64,000 nucleotides of DNA from Cercis canadensis (lineage: Eukaryota > Streptophyta > Magnoliopsida > Fabales > Fabaceae): positions 356,500-420,499 of the forward strand of contig QAOA01001229.1 in the NCBI GenBank assembly GCA_003255065.1, written 5' to 3'. The notes beneath the pieces are model-generated. The model did no database searches and was not told the origin of the DNA. It worked only from the letters and a program-made list of their open reading frames with translations. Made by a program: the position numbers and the translations under genes. Positions 24,401 to 35,500 of the stretch are shown here, piece by piece. How positions within the stretch are numbered: position 1 is the stretch's first letter; each line of letters begins with the position of its first letter.

Positions 24401-27171
24401 TATGCATCCTGATCTTTTTATGCCCAAGAAATTTAGTTATTACTCATTTTATCTCATGTTCCCACTGTCTAACTGCAGCATGCAATTTAATAAACAATGA
24501 AATGAAGCAATTTGTCATCAGTTCGGAAACTGATGCCATTAGAGAAGTTGAGGAGAGGGTAAGTGGCATTTCTTAGCTTTTATGTTTTGTATGCTTAGTT
24601 TTCAATATTGCTGACTATATTAGCTGTACCAATTTGTAATTTCTCTCTTTAGGGTGACCAAGTGGAAATTGCACGTTTTATTAGAGAAGAAGTGAAAAAA
24701 GATCTGAAGAGGTTCCTTGAGGAAGCACAGAATTATCTTAGCTCTCAATCAAGACCAAAATTAGCACTTGTAATTGATGGAAAATGTCTAATGTATGCAT
24801 TAGATCCAAGTTTGAGAGTGACACTGCTGAATTTGAGTTTGAATTGTCATGCAGTTGTATGCTGCCGGGTTTCTCCTTTACAGAAAGCACAGGTAAAGCT
24901 CATGCAGTGAGATCAATAACTTGTTGTAACACTTTTCTTCTTGCTGATATGTAACGAGTTCATAATAAGGGAGAAAGCTAGTTTTGAATGAATATTAGGC
25001 CTAGTAGCAGTGCTCTGAATGATTTACCTGACTGCAGTGGGGAGGTTTGGGTCACAAAATTTTGTTATATTTCATGCATTTTCTCCACTTACAGGTCACG
25101 AGTCTGGTTAAGAAAGGCGCCAAGAAAATAACACTTAGTATTGGTGATGGAGCAAATGATGTTAGCATGATTCAAGCTGCTCATGTTGGTGTTGGCATAA
25201 GTGGGCTGGAAGGGATGCAAGCAGTGATGGCTAGTGATTTTGCCATTGCCCAGTTTCGTTATCTTGAAGATTTACTTCTTATTCATGGGCGGTGGTCATA
25301 TCTTCGAATATGCAAGGTCTTTTTATGTTTGTAAACAGTACACTTAAACCATTTTTGTTGGTAGTAACACTGCTTTATAATTGGTTATTGCAGGTGGTGA
25401 CATACTTTTTTTACAAGAATCTCACATTCACTCTTACTCAGTTTTGGTTTACTTTTCAAACTGGATTTTCTGGTCAGAGGTTCTATGATGATTGGTTTCA
25501 GTCATTGTATAATGTTATCTTTACGGCACTGCCTGTGATCATTGTTGGACTTTTTGACAAGGTACTGCATTCTCTCTGGTAGTTTATTACCACAACTTTC
25601 TTTTTTGTTTTGTGTGTGTNGGGGGGGAGGGGGGGAGGTGTTGAATCTACATAAACACACACAATTTGGCTTAGTGTTTAAGTCCTTATCTCAAAGCATG
25701 TGCTTCACCATTTACAAAAAAAATTCTTATTTACTGATAACATATTTTGATTATTTACTTGTGCGTTTGCCAGGATGTCAGTGGATCTCTTTCCAAGAAG
25801 TACCCTGAACTATACAGGGAGGGGATAAGAAATATGTTTTTTAAATGGAGAGTGGTGGCAATATGGGCTTTTTATTCTGTCTACCAGTCTCTAATATTCT
25901 TCTATTTTGTGACCAAGTCAAGTTTCAATGCTAAAAACTCAGAAGGCAAAACCTTCGGACTCTGGGATGTCAGCACAATGGCCTTCACATGTGTTGTAAT
26001 AACTGTCAACTTGCGACTTCTTATGATATGTAACTCGATTACAAGGTGGCACTATATTAGTGTTGGAGGAAGTATATTAGCATGGTTTTTATTTGTTTTC
26101 ATATATTCAGGGATCAGCACTCCATATGATCGACAGGTGAATTCTCTCTGCAATCCCCGCTCGTGTGTGTGTGTGTGTGTGTTGATAAAGAAACTTTGGT
26201 ATCTACCTTATGACCCCCTCGAAAAATACTGAACTTGTGTTGTGTTTTGTTTCCGTGCAGGAGAATATTTATTTTGTCATTTATGTCTTGATGAGTACAT
26301 TCTATTTCTATGTCACACTTCTTCTTGTCCCAATTGTTGCGCTTTTTGTTGACTTCATTTTCCAAGGGTAAGATTCATATCTGAAGAACCTTGAGTTTTT
26401 AAAATTGCATTTCTTGTCTATGCATGTCAGTGACTGAAGATTCCAGTATGCAATATTGAAATTGGTGTTGCTTGGGTCATGGTTATAGGATCAATGTATA
26501 CAAGGATGAACCACTTCTGCTTTGGAAATTTACACTTGTAAATGTCAAGTGGAATAATGTGTGATTCTGATATCAACCAGTTAAAACAGCAAAACGATTT
26601 TATAAATTAGCTGTTTGTGGCTGTTGAAGTTTAACTGTTGATTGTTGCAGCAGTACGATCTTCCATGTCTTATATCTTTTGCACTTTAACTAGTAAACAT
26701 CCCTTGATGGACAAATACAACCATATGACATTTATTTCTGATGTGAAAATGAATCACTATTTGCATCTTCTATAGCAACTCAATAGATCAGCTGTCTATA
26801 TGTTTCTACCCATACCATGCTATTTTGTGGCTTTTGCCGTCTTTCACTTTAGTTAATCTGGTTACAGGCTTCAAAGATGGTTCCTCCCCTATGATTATCA
26901 GATTGTTCAGGAAATGCATAGACATGAGCCTGATAACACCAGTAGGGCACAACTGCTGGAGATAGGGAACCAGCTTACACCAGCTGAGGCAAGGAGCCAT
27001 GCCATATCTCAACTCCCGCGTGAGATTTCAAAGCACACTGGGTTTGCTTTTGATTCACCTGGGTACGAGTCCTTTTTCGCTGCACAACTAGGTGTATATG
27101 CCCCACAAAAGGCTTGGGATGTTGCAAGACGAGCTAGCGTGAGGTCACGGCCCAAGAACCAGAAAAAATAA
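12420..27171 (+). CDS. ALA3: P4-ATPase phospholipid flippase (ALA3-like) with in-frame stop in exon 15
   Basis: Twenty-seven GT-AG exons assemble to 1,224 codons plus stop; Arabidopsis ALA3 is about 1,213 aa. They are 12420-12599, 13974-14039, 14867-14928, 15696-15777, 16190-16300, 17013-17090, 17192-17288, 18203-18309, 18539-18604, 19543-19664, 19985-20069, 20167-20244, 20321-20437, 20699-20845, 20920-21024, 21782-21924, 22704-22805, 22889-22952, 23043-23255, 24205-24370, 24479-24558, 24653-24892, 25095-25316, 25394-25561, 25774-26136, 26261-26367 and 26868-27171. Visible motifs: actuator DGET (198-201), PISLY in TM4, phosphorylation motif DKTGT (424-428), YCKGAD, VLTGDK and [14 protein letters not shown]3 flips phospholipids at the Golgi/trans-Golgi with an ALIS beta subunit. 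Exon 15 reads ATG CAA TGA GCT TGG where ALA3 has MRGAW, so translation would stop at codon 489 (20986-20988). Everything else is intact: recent null allele, bypassed exon or sequence error. Confidence 0.93.
16619..16658. repeat. CT microsatellite in ALA3-like intron 5
   Basis: A (CT)n-rich pyrimidine tract inside the intron between 16300 and 17013. It is a simple repeat with no coding meaning. Confidence 0.8.
19071..19248 (-). mobile_element. LTR plus primer-binding-site relic in ALA3-like intron 9
   Basis: Read on the minus strand, the segment starts TGTTAGAATATG, a common copia-type LTR start. It contains TATAAATA and is followed directly by TGGTATCAGAG (plus 19071-19081), the standard initiator-methionine tRNA primer-binding site. 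The LTR part is about 167 bp. I find no retroviral coding sequence nearby, so this is a fragment or a TRIM-type miniature element. The LTR end is not a clean CA, and the partner LTR was not found. Confidence 0.45.
25603..25638. repeat. GT/G-rich low-complexity tract with N, intron 24
   Basis: A TG repeat, one N at 25620 and a G-rich run lie within the intron 25562-25773. This is a typical spot for read-assembly failure. Confidence 0.7.
26164..26182. repeat. GT microsatellite, ALA3-like intron 25
   Basis: A short (GT)n repeat in the intron between 26136 and 26261. Confidence 0.75.
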
Positions 27172-28480
27172 TTTGGTTTAGGATGATTGTACATTCGCTT
27201 TCTTTTCTTTAGTTTTGGTTTTCCATTGAGAGCCAGCCTTAGGAAGTCTGTGAAATTAGGATGTGCTACACCCAATACGGGTCATTTTGACTTAGGAGAT
27301 ATCTCTTTTCTTTTTCTTTTGTTTCTTCTGGGGAAGATCTGCAGCTTGTCAGGATTGTCTCATATGTGTATATTACACGATATTAAGAAATTCATATAGT
27401 CATTTTTAAAATGAGGGGACTAGGAATTTCTTTTTAGTTGGCTTACGAGTTCAAGTAATTAATTTAGGTAATTATAAAACGTGTCTGAATTCCCGTGTGA
27501 TTAAATTTACCGAGTGGAAGTTTGAATTTTAACTAATCTATGCGCTAATTTATAATACTAACTAGATTTATGACTCTTTTTTTTTTTGGGGAAAATGGAA
27601 AGTATTTTCCTTTTATATTTGATTTAGCAACTTAAATTTGGTATTGGCTAGTGGAGAGATACAATGTAACCAGTGACATGTGGGCAGGGCACATAATGTT
27701 TGCAGTTGCGTGCGAAGCACATTTGTTAGTGGTGATACAGAGTGTTCTGGAATTTGGCCACATGACTATGAGAGATTAGTCAATGTCAAAATTGTGCAAA
27801 ATCTTTGGTAGATACCAACATAAAACATCATATGCCAAAAAGAAAAATCAAAATGTGGGTTCATATAAGTGTCTCAATAATAATACTATTTGCAAACATT
27901 AAACTTCTTATTGGTTAAAGTATTGGTTATAAACACAAATTTAATATGTGACAGCCAATAGAATGCCCATCATATACTACTACTCAAAATTTTCCTTCAT
28001 AGTTGTAGCCAATAAAACTTTCCCTTTTAAAGAGAGGAGAGGATACTTCAAATTCCAGCTGTTGTTTGATGAAAGGGCTAATGCCCATTTGTACTGAAAA
28101 ACTAGGTTTTTACAAAAAAGATGATCTTCTACCAACCTTTCCCCCCCTCGCCTGATATTGTCATAGCTGTAAAAGAAGAAAAAAAGCAAATTAAGAGTAT
28201 ATCACAAAACAGGATACTGCAGTAAGCACATTCTTTTGTTATTTAATGAAATAGTCACTCATACGAAAAACAAACATCCAATGACTTCAAGAATGAAGAA
28301 GATTGATATTCTCAAAACCTAGTTTTTCCTTTTACTTCAAGAAAGCGGAGAATCGAAAATATTAATAGAAAGTGAGAATTATGAAGATAAAAACAGGATA
28401 GAGTACCACCATTTGCGACTTAACCTTAATCCATACATATATAGAACAAGAAAATTTGTTATGCACTCCGATAGAAAAAT
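27172..28480. other. ALA3-like 3' UTR and spacer
   Basis: The first few hundred bases are probably ALA3-like 3' UTR. I see no gene in the remainder; frames are short and AT-rich. Confidence 0.5.
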
Positions 28481-28481
28481 G

Positions 28482-28681
28482 CTATGCCAAAGTTGTTTGC
28501 TCCAGAGGACCATTTTCTGCCTCTGTATTGCCTGCACTTGATGCCTTGTGTCCAGTGGCTGCACAGGAATTGCAACAAGAGCATAAACGAGATTTAACCG
28601 AGGTAGGGTGCCTTGCCCTACATCTCAACTTCACTCTAGACTTCGGGCTGAAAGCAACATGATCCTTATACATGGTAGGAT
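28482..28681 (-). pseudogene. Orphan terminal exon of unknown gene
   Basis: On the minus strand a strong acceptor (T-rich tract then GCAG) opens a 66-codon frame, K-L-K-M-H-P..., ending in TAG at 28482. It encodes a basic, Cys-containing peptide (RLCSCCNSCAATGHKASS) with an acidic Glu/Asn tail. The splice site and composition look like a real last exon, but I recognise no family and found no convincing upstream exon. The ARID remnant about 1.5 kb upstream is on the same strand, so this could be a leftover of the same locus. Function unknown. Confidence 0.3.
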
Positions 28682-29934
28682 GCATCTTCAGTTTCTGCAA
28701 AAAAAAGTTCCAGAAAACCTATGGTGTAGACTTTTTCTTTTCCGCATAACCCTAAGTTACACATGTTCAAGTCTTCTGGCAAAAGGATTTTTCGATGTAA
28801 TACTATTAAAGCAAAAACAAATATAAAGATGCCTTGCAGAATTATGGCCAAGGTTTTACGCATTATAAAACTTGTCATTTTGGGTTTGAGAATATAGAAT
28901 GGCAGTTCCTGAACTTTGTAAATTCAATGTAGGATGGAAAATATGGGATTTAAACACAATAAAGCAAGGGTTATAGTCCTGTCTATGTGACTATTCAAAG
29001 TCTGAATGATCAGCAAGGTATCCTTGTGGCAGTAAAAAGCTCAGGTAGGAAATACTATGCAACAGTAGGAGAGGAAACAACAGAAAACTTGACTTATGCA
29101 GATTCAGTGCAGCCAAGCAATTATAGCACAAGCGTCACAAAAATTGAATTAAGAAAACTTGTTTTTGATCACACAAGTTCCTAGTAGAGTAAGTAATTAT
29201 CAGAGTAATACTTTTAATCCTAGGCTTCCAAACAGAACATCTTTGCTCCAAATATGCAATAGATGCAGAACTAATATTGCATGAGTAATCATTTCCACAA
29301 CTTACTTAATTTTTCTAAATCAAAATATTTTTTAACAATCTTTTAAGAATTAGGACTATAACTTACAAAATTACAAAAACTACCCTTGTTTGATCCTCCA
29401 AGCCATGATACATGTGAATAAGCTTTACCACGCCAATAGTTAATTTCACAATAAACATTGCACTCATAGACTCCATCATTAGCACACATGTGATATACAA
29501 TGCAACATCAAGAAACAGAATGAGAACATTTTTAAATCTTAGGGCATGACAGAATGGGATGTAAAAACATATAAGCATAACTAAAGTGTTTCTCAGTTTC
29601 AGCTTTGTTAGGGCTCTTTCTTATATTACTACAGCAGTACAGCACTTATGAGTACATTCATTCAGCCACTCCTGAAAACAATAATTATTATGCTATATGG
29701 AGAATGGTAAAGCCCATGGCTTGCAACAAAGCATCTTTAACAGTTGAACCTGAAGAGTTGATATAAATCAACAGCTTATGGAAGATTAATTGTTATCAAT
29801 ATTTGACATTATTTTGACACTTAACTTAAAGGTTATAGACATAATAGTACCGTCAAGCAATCTAAGTTAAATTCTTACTGCAAATCCTATAATGCAATAA
29901 ATATTTTGCTGAAAACTTCATAACGCAAATAAAC

Positions 29935-30085
29935 CTTTTAAGTTGATTAACATGAGAACTATAAATCTTGATTTGCATATATAATTAACATGAGAAGTAC
30001 AACTAAGAGATAGAGATTTGCATATATAATCTTTTTTGTTCATAAGTTGATTAACATGAGAAGTATAAATCAGCAGTTTGCAGGT
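29935..30085. repeat. Local diverged tandem repeat
   Basis: GTTGATTAACATGAGAA occurs at about 29942 and 30048, with a partial ATTAACATGAGAAGTA copy between them. GATTTGCATATATAAT occurs twice. This is an imperfect repeat of about 60-110 bp units in spacer DNA with no evident function. Confidence 0.55.
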
Positions 30086-30149
30086 TAAGTTATTGATATG
30101 CAGATATTAATACAAGAAAGGAACTAATAGAATGAGATGATATAGCTCA

Positions 30150-30598
30150 ACATCATTGCAAAAAATTTCGTCATCGTCACTACTGATATTTTGGACATGC
30201 TCACATACTGTAAGTTGATTTTTGGTGTCCAATAAGTTTGTTTCACTCCACATCAATGTATTTTCCAACAGTCCATCACCTTTTCACTTTGGGTTTGAAT
30301 TTAATAAAGCTCCAAACTCCTTCTCAAGCTCTATAGGCGATGAATTAAACCCTCAATGGACTCTATGATAACCATTTTTGAAACTCTTTCCTCCAATAGT
30401 TTTCCTGAGCCATCCTTCAAACTCATTTAGATACTTGTTTTAAATTAATCTCACATAAGCCAGAACTTCGAGGTTCAAATCCAATTCCTTTGCCACAGAA
30501 CCTCACAACCCTTTCTTCGACACCAAAGTATAGCCACCTTTTTCCTTCACATAGGAGAACAGTTTGTACACGTCCAACGACTGACTATCACCAAGCAT
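30150..30598 (-). pseudogene. ARID-domain (ARID1/ARID2-like) pseudogene fragment
   Basis: From ATG at 30598 the minus strand reads MLGDSQSLDVYKLFSYVKEK, then GGYTLVSKKGL-stop-GSVAKELDLNLEV, then LAYVRLI-stop-NKYLNEFEGWLRK. This follows the AT-rich interactive domain of plant ARID1/ARID2-type proteins, which pair ARID with ELM2 and Myb-like domains. The conserved Trp of GLW is TGA (30503-30505) and the conserved Tyr of VYxKYL is TAA (30440-30442). Further stops follow. The frame continues past the domain into an acidic segment (ISSDDDEIFCN), so it looks like a decayed exon or processed copy. No flanking exons were recognised. Confidence 0.75.
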
Positions 30599-30599
30599 T

Positions 30600-32510
30600 T
30601 TCGTTTAGCTTTATTATCATTTGTGAAAGTTGACCATGCTGCCTTCCTTGTTCGATGTTGGTCACTTTGTGCTCAAAAATCAAGAAAAAATCTATTTTTT
30701 CCTTTTATTTTCAAATGTTGATGGTACAGAGTACAATTAACAGACAGACAGCAGGACAAGAGAGAAAAATTACAGATACTGACGACAGAGTAATTTGGAT
30801 GCAAATATGAGTTATAGGGCGAAAAGTGACAAATGAAAGTGCCCACTCATTGACTAACCTTTTGACATTTCGTTGGCAACTGGTATTTTGGCTACTTTGA
30901 GGTAAAGAGTTTTTACTTTACGTTAGATTTATTTTATAGATAAAGTGTTGCTAAATTGTATGATTGGACCAAATATGTGTTACTTATAAGATATGTTAAC
31001 ACTAAATTTAAAGAATTTACATCACTAAAACACTTAAATATCATATTGATAATACAAGTTTTGAGGAGTTTGTTTCTAAAACATGATAACACATGGTTCA
31101 TTAATTGATAGTTGAACAAAATTATAAAAAAAAAAATAATTAATATTCTGTGCAACAAATTCTCTAATATCTTTACATAAAAACAAAAAAGCTTCCTCTA
31201 TTTAATTTCCAAAAAAAAACGAATAAAATTTATTTATTGATTCATGGTTATTGTTATATTGTTTAAGAAGGGAAAAGCGATTTTTGTTTTCTTATTTCTC
31301 ATGACAAATCAAACGCTAGGAATTTATAATAATATATATGATTTTTATAAAATATTTTCAAATAAAATTATTTCGTATAAAGTATTCTTATCCAAAAATA
31401 TATTCTAAGAAATTGTTTTGATCAGCAAAGTTATTTTTTGTAAAACAAATGGAGCTTTATCCTTTTTTTTCACTCACTTTACTTGTCTGAATGTTTTCCA
31501 AAAGCATATGTCAAGTTAAATGACTTCTTATTCTAAAATGGAAAGAAAAAAAGGTAGAAATACTGTCAGGTAGTGAGAAGTTGCTTGGGATCTACGGCTG
31601 AGAATTGGATAGTAATACAAAATCCACTACTCACCGAGTATGGAAGCATCACCGATGGCTTGAAACTTGAAAGAAATTTGGTATATGTTTGGAAAAATGC
31701 ATATGATAGCAATCAATATAGATTGTCAATTGTCATTAATGNGTATATGTTTGGAAAAATGCATATGATAGCAATCAATATAGATTGTCAATTGTCATTA
31801 ATGCATTTGAAGGAAGATAAATTCTTGTATGGCTCTCTCTCTCTCTCTCGCTGTCTGAGGGGTGACATATAAGGTCATTATATTACTCAACAGAGAAAAC
31901 CATATTGAAGTTTTCCTACAATAAAAGCTTACCATTGAATGGAAGCAAATTAAGGCGATACTCAAGTCCGTTGAACTTCCTTATGGTAGTGAAAATAGTT
32001 TCATTAAGATTTGTGCAAAGAAAGATCCACCCCGTAAAAAACACAAAGCCTTTCTTTTTTGGTTTTTGGTCTAGTACCAGAAATCTAATAAACAGCAAAT
32101 AGGAAAATGCCGTAATTTACCAGTTAGTTCAATGCATTCTTGAAGATTCTTCACTGACATAAAACACCATTGTAATATATGATTTTTTCGAAGGTGGTCA
32201 TAAAGCGTAGGAAGGTTTATTTTTCCCGTAAAAAAATGGGGAAGAACTCTAGTCAGTTCTCGAACTTGAGAGATGTCTTTAGCCGAATGTCTCCTCATTG
32301 AGCACATTCAAAATGCCTTTGATCTTTTTGAGCACAAGAGATTGACATTCAAAATCCAACAAGGCATTGGCAAGCTCTAATCAACTGAGTAAAACATGAA
32401 AATCACAGCCAGGTCCAGGAGTCAGCTGAAGATAAACTTACAATGAGTATATGATGACAGTGTATATAAGTTCTTCCTTCTTGATCTCTTGCATTTTGCA
32501 TTCATCTTCA
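30600..32510. other. AT-rich spacer; holds an assembly duplication
   Basis: No supported gene. A 61-bp direct duplication flanks an N at 31742 (31681-31741 and 31743-31803), and a short CT tract lies near 31833. A minus-strand frame at 32071-32307 has no recognisable match and may be 3' flank of the TNL gene. Confidence 0.5.
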
Positions 32511-32519
32511 GAAACAGAT

Positions 32520-35500
32520 TCACACACATGGACCATCTTCTGCAATAGAGTTAAAGAAATTGGCTAATCTTTGTGAAACAGATTGTTGGCTCTCGTCCAG
32601 TGTTCCTTCTTCTCCCTCATAATCATCATCACCTTCAAGCACTAAACAAATTCCACTCTTCTTCAGCTCAAGCCCCTCAACATATGGTGGGTTTCGTTTT
32701 GTCAAGTGTAATGTATATCTATCTTTCACTTGAGAAACTAATGGAGTATAATCTCCAAACCTATGCAAAAAGATGTGCTCTTCATTTGTACTTGGTATTC
32801 CTAGCAGGCGGAACGTTGTAGTATATACAACATCAGTCAAGTTGAGGAGTTTTGCTTGAACATCCACCACTGACAGTTCATCTCTTACGTTATCAGGTAT
32901 ATGGTCGAAAGAGAGGACACCAGCACAAATTATACCTTTAAGTTGGCGGTTTCTGTGCTTGGAAAAGCGAACTGATTCTCCCAAAAACCAATCTGGAATT
33001 TTGCTTCCAGGCATAATCAAAATCTTCAACTTCTTAAGTAGAACCTGTCACAAAATTGTTGCCAAGTGACAATCACAGAAAAAAAAATCTTGACAGTTTG
33101 GAGTGAAGCTCTTAAAAGTCATGTATTCAAAATCACATAGCCCTTGAATGGTATAGGGGGTGTGGAGACAGGAAATGAAAGTTGGAGAGACACAAACCTT
33201 GGAAAGTCTTTTCTTAACAGCATAGGAGCATCCATTGCAACCATTCAGGTACAATCTTCCCAAGGACTTCAAGTGTTCAAGACCAGGAATATCCACCACT
33301 TTTTCACAATTTGTGAGGTTCAGCTCCTCTAAGCGGTCCAAATTTGAAATATCAGAGACATACTGCAATGCACTACAGTTTGCAACATTCACATCTGTTA
33401 AGCTAGAGGGAAGAGGAGGGAGGAATGTGAGCTCCCTGCAATCAGGCAATGAAAGCATTTTGAGACTGGAGAGGCCTTTCATGCTGGCTGGAAGACTGCA
33501 AATATTATTGTGGCCTAATTTCAAAGTCTCTAGTGATGACAGCTTTTCAAAATCATCTGGAATTTTACCAGATATTCTCCAACCATGAGCATTCAATTCT
33601 TCTAACCTGGTTAGATTACAGAAAGAAGTTAAGATTGAAACTGAATTAGGTTCTTCTTGTCTGCTAGGAATTATAGCCCCCGTAGACATGCTGTTACCAG
33701 TCATCTTAAGATAAGACCTTCTTTCCATGTCTAATTTCACCAAACTTGAAAGCATCCCAAAGCTATCAGGCAGTTCTGTAAGAGCTGTCTCCTTCATCTG
33801 CAATCCCCGCAAAGATTTTAATTTTCCCATGGAGGCTGGAAGCTTTTTCAGTTGTTTACACATGTCTAATCGAAACAAGACAAGGCTTTCCAACATTCCT
33901 ATGGACTCCGGCAATTCAGTGATGTTGGCGTTGTACATGTCCAAAGTAGTAAGACCTGACAAGCCGCCAATTGTTACTGGTAGAAATCGAAGAAGTTTAC
34001 AATTTTTCATCTCAAGTTTTCTTAGCATTTTCATGGCCCCGATTTGATCTGGCAAACTGGCAATTGATGTCTCATCTAACTGAAGTTCTACAGTAGAAGC
34101 TAATGCTTCTACTGAATCAGGCAATTTGCTAAGAAAATTGCAGCCTCCAACTGATAGGTGCCTTAAATAAGATAATGAACCAATGGAGTCTGGCAATTCT
34201 TTAAGTCCACTTCTGTCAAAATATAAGTGCGTCAATGATATTAATTTCCCAACAGTATCAGGAATCATGGTGAGGGATTTGCACCCCATCAAACTGAGCA
34301 CCACAAGGTTTTCCAAAGATCCAACAGAATCGGGCAACTCTTCCAGTGCAGTATGGTTAAGAAACAGTTCTTGTAGAGACTGAAGTTTCCCAATGCAGTT
34401 GGGTAGCCTCTTCAAATTGTGGCAGCCATTTGCACTCAAATTTTCAAGCTTTGTCAGGTGGAAGATGGACTCAGGTAGCTCTCTTATGGCAGTCTCGTCA
34501 ATAAGAAGTTGTCTTAACGAGACCATGCAGCTTATGTCCTTTGGTAATGCTTTCAATTTCCGGCAGCCAGATAGAAGAAGGTTCTCAAGATGTTTCAGCC
34601 CAGAGACATCACTAGGTAATTCAATAAGGCTCTCGCAGAGGCTCAAATTCAAGTGAATTAATGTATTCAGATTCCCAAGTGATTCATGAATATTAATTAG
34701 TCGAGTGCAGTTCTCCAGAACAATCTTTTCTAGAGATAGATTGCCAGTTAAATCAGGAATAGTTGCTAAGTTGTGGCAATTGGAGAGGTTCAAAGTGATC
34801 AATTTCTCAGCCACCTGTCAGAGAAAGATAATCTGTTGTAAAGAGAATATTATAAAATAGTCCAACTAAATTTAGGTAGCAAAATATCCAAATCTTGAAT
34901 TCATTACTCAATGTATTTAGGTAATAAAACGTCCAATACTTGAATTCATTAGCTAATAAGAACTCAAACCTTGTTTCTATGCCTGCCCCACATTGTATTA
35001 ATATTACTGTTAGAGAGATCAAGCACAGCAAGTTCTGAAGGACAGTAGTCCAAAGGAATATTTCTCAATGGACATTGTTTCCATTGTAACCATTTCAGTC
35101 CTGAAGGAAGGCATCTGAATTTTCCTTCCAATATAGAATAATTGATTTGAAGTAGTCTCAAGCCAACCATCGGTTCAAAGTGCTTTGTCTGAAGTATAGC
35201 TTTTGTTGCTTTCTCTGCTCGATCCTGAACATATTTCTTGTACCTTTCTGTTACATATGTTAATGCAGAATTAAAACTGGGCTTTTGTCGAAAGCTGTCC
35301 CAAGCTACTACATGGCGATCGCGGTCCCAAGCAGCTGGCCTTTTCTTTTGAAAATCTAGGACAATCCCTTCAACACATCTAGTTCCCTGCAGTAATCCAT
35401 AGTTGAATTTTCAAGAAATGAACTGAAACAAAGAGGAAGCAATCTCATTCACTTACGGTCAGCAATTTAAGAATGTACAATAAAACTAAAGACATTTAAA

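Noticed and set aside
32071..32307. 78-codon minus frame downstream of TNL gene 1
   Set aside because: Initially considered as a further TNL exon; no alignable TNL tail or matching splice phase was seen.
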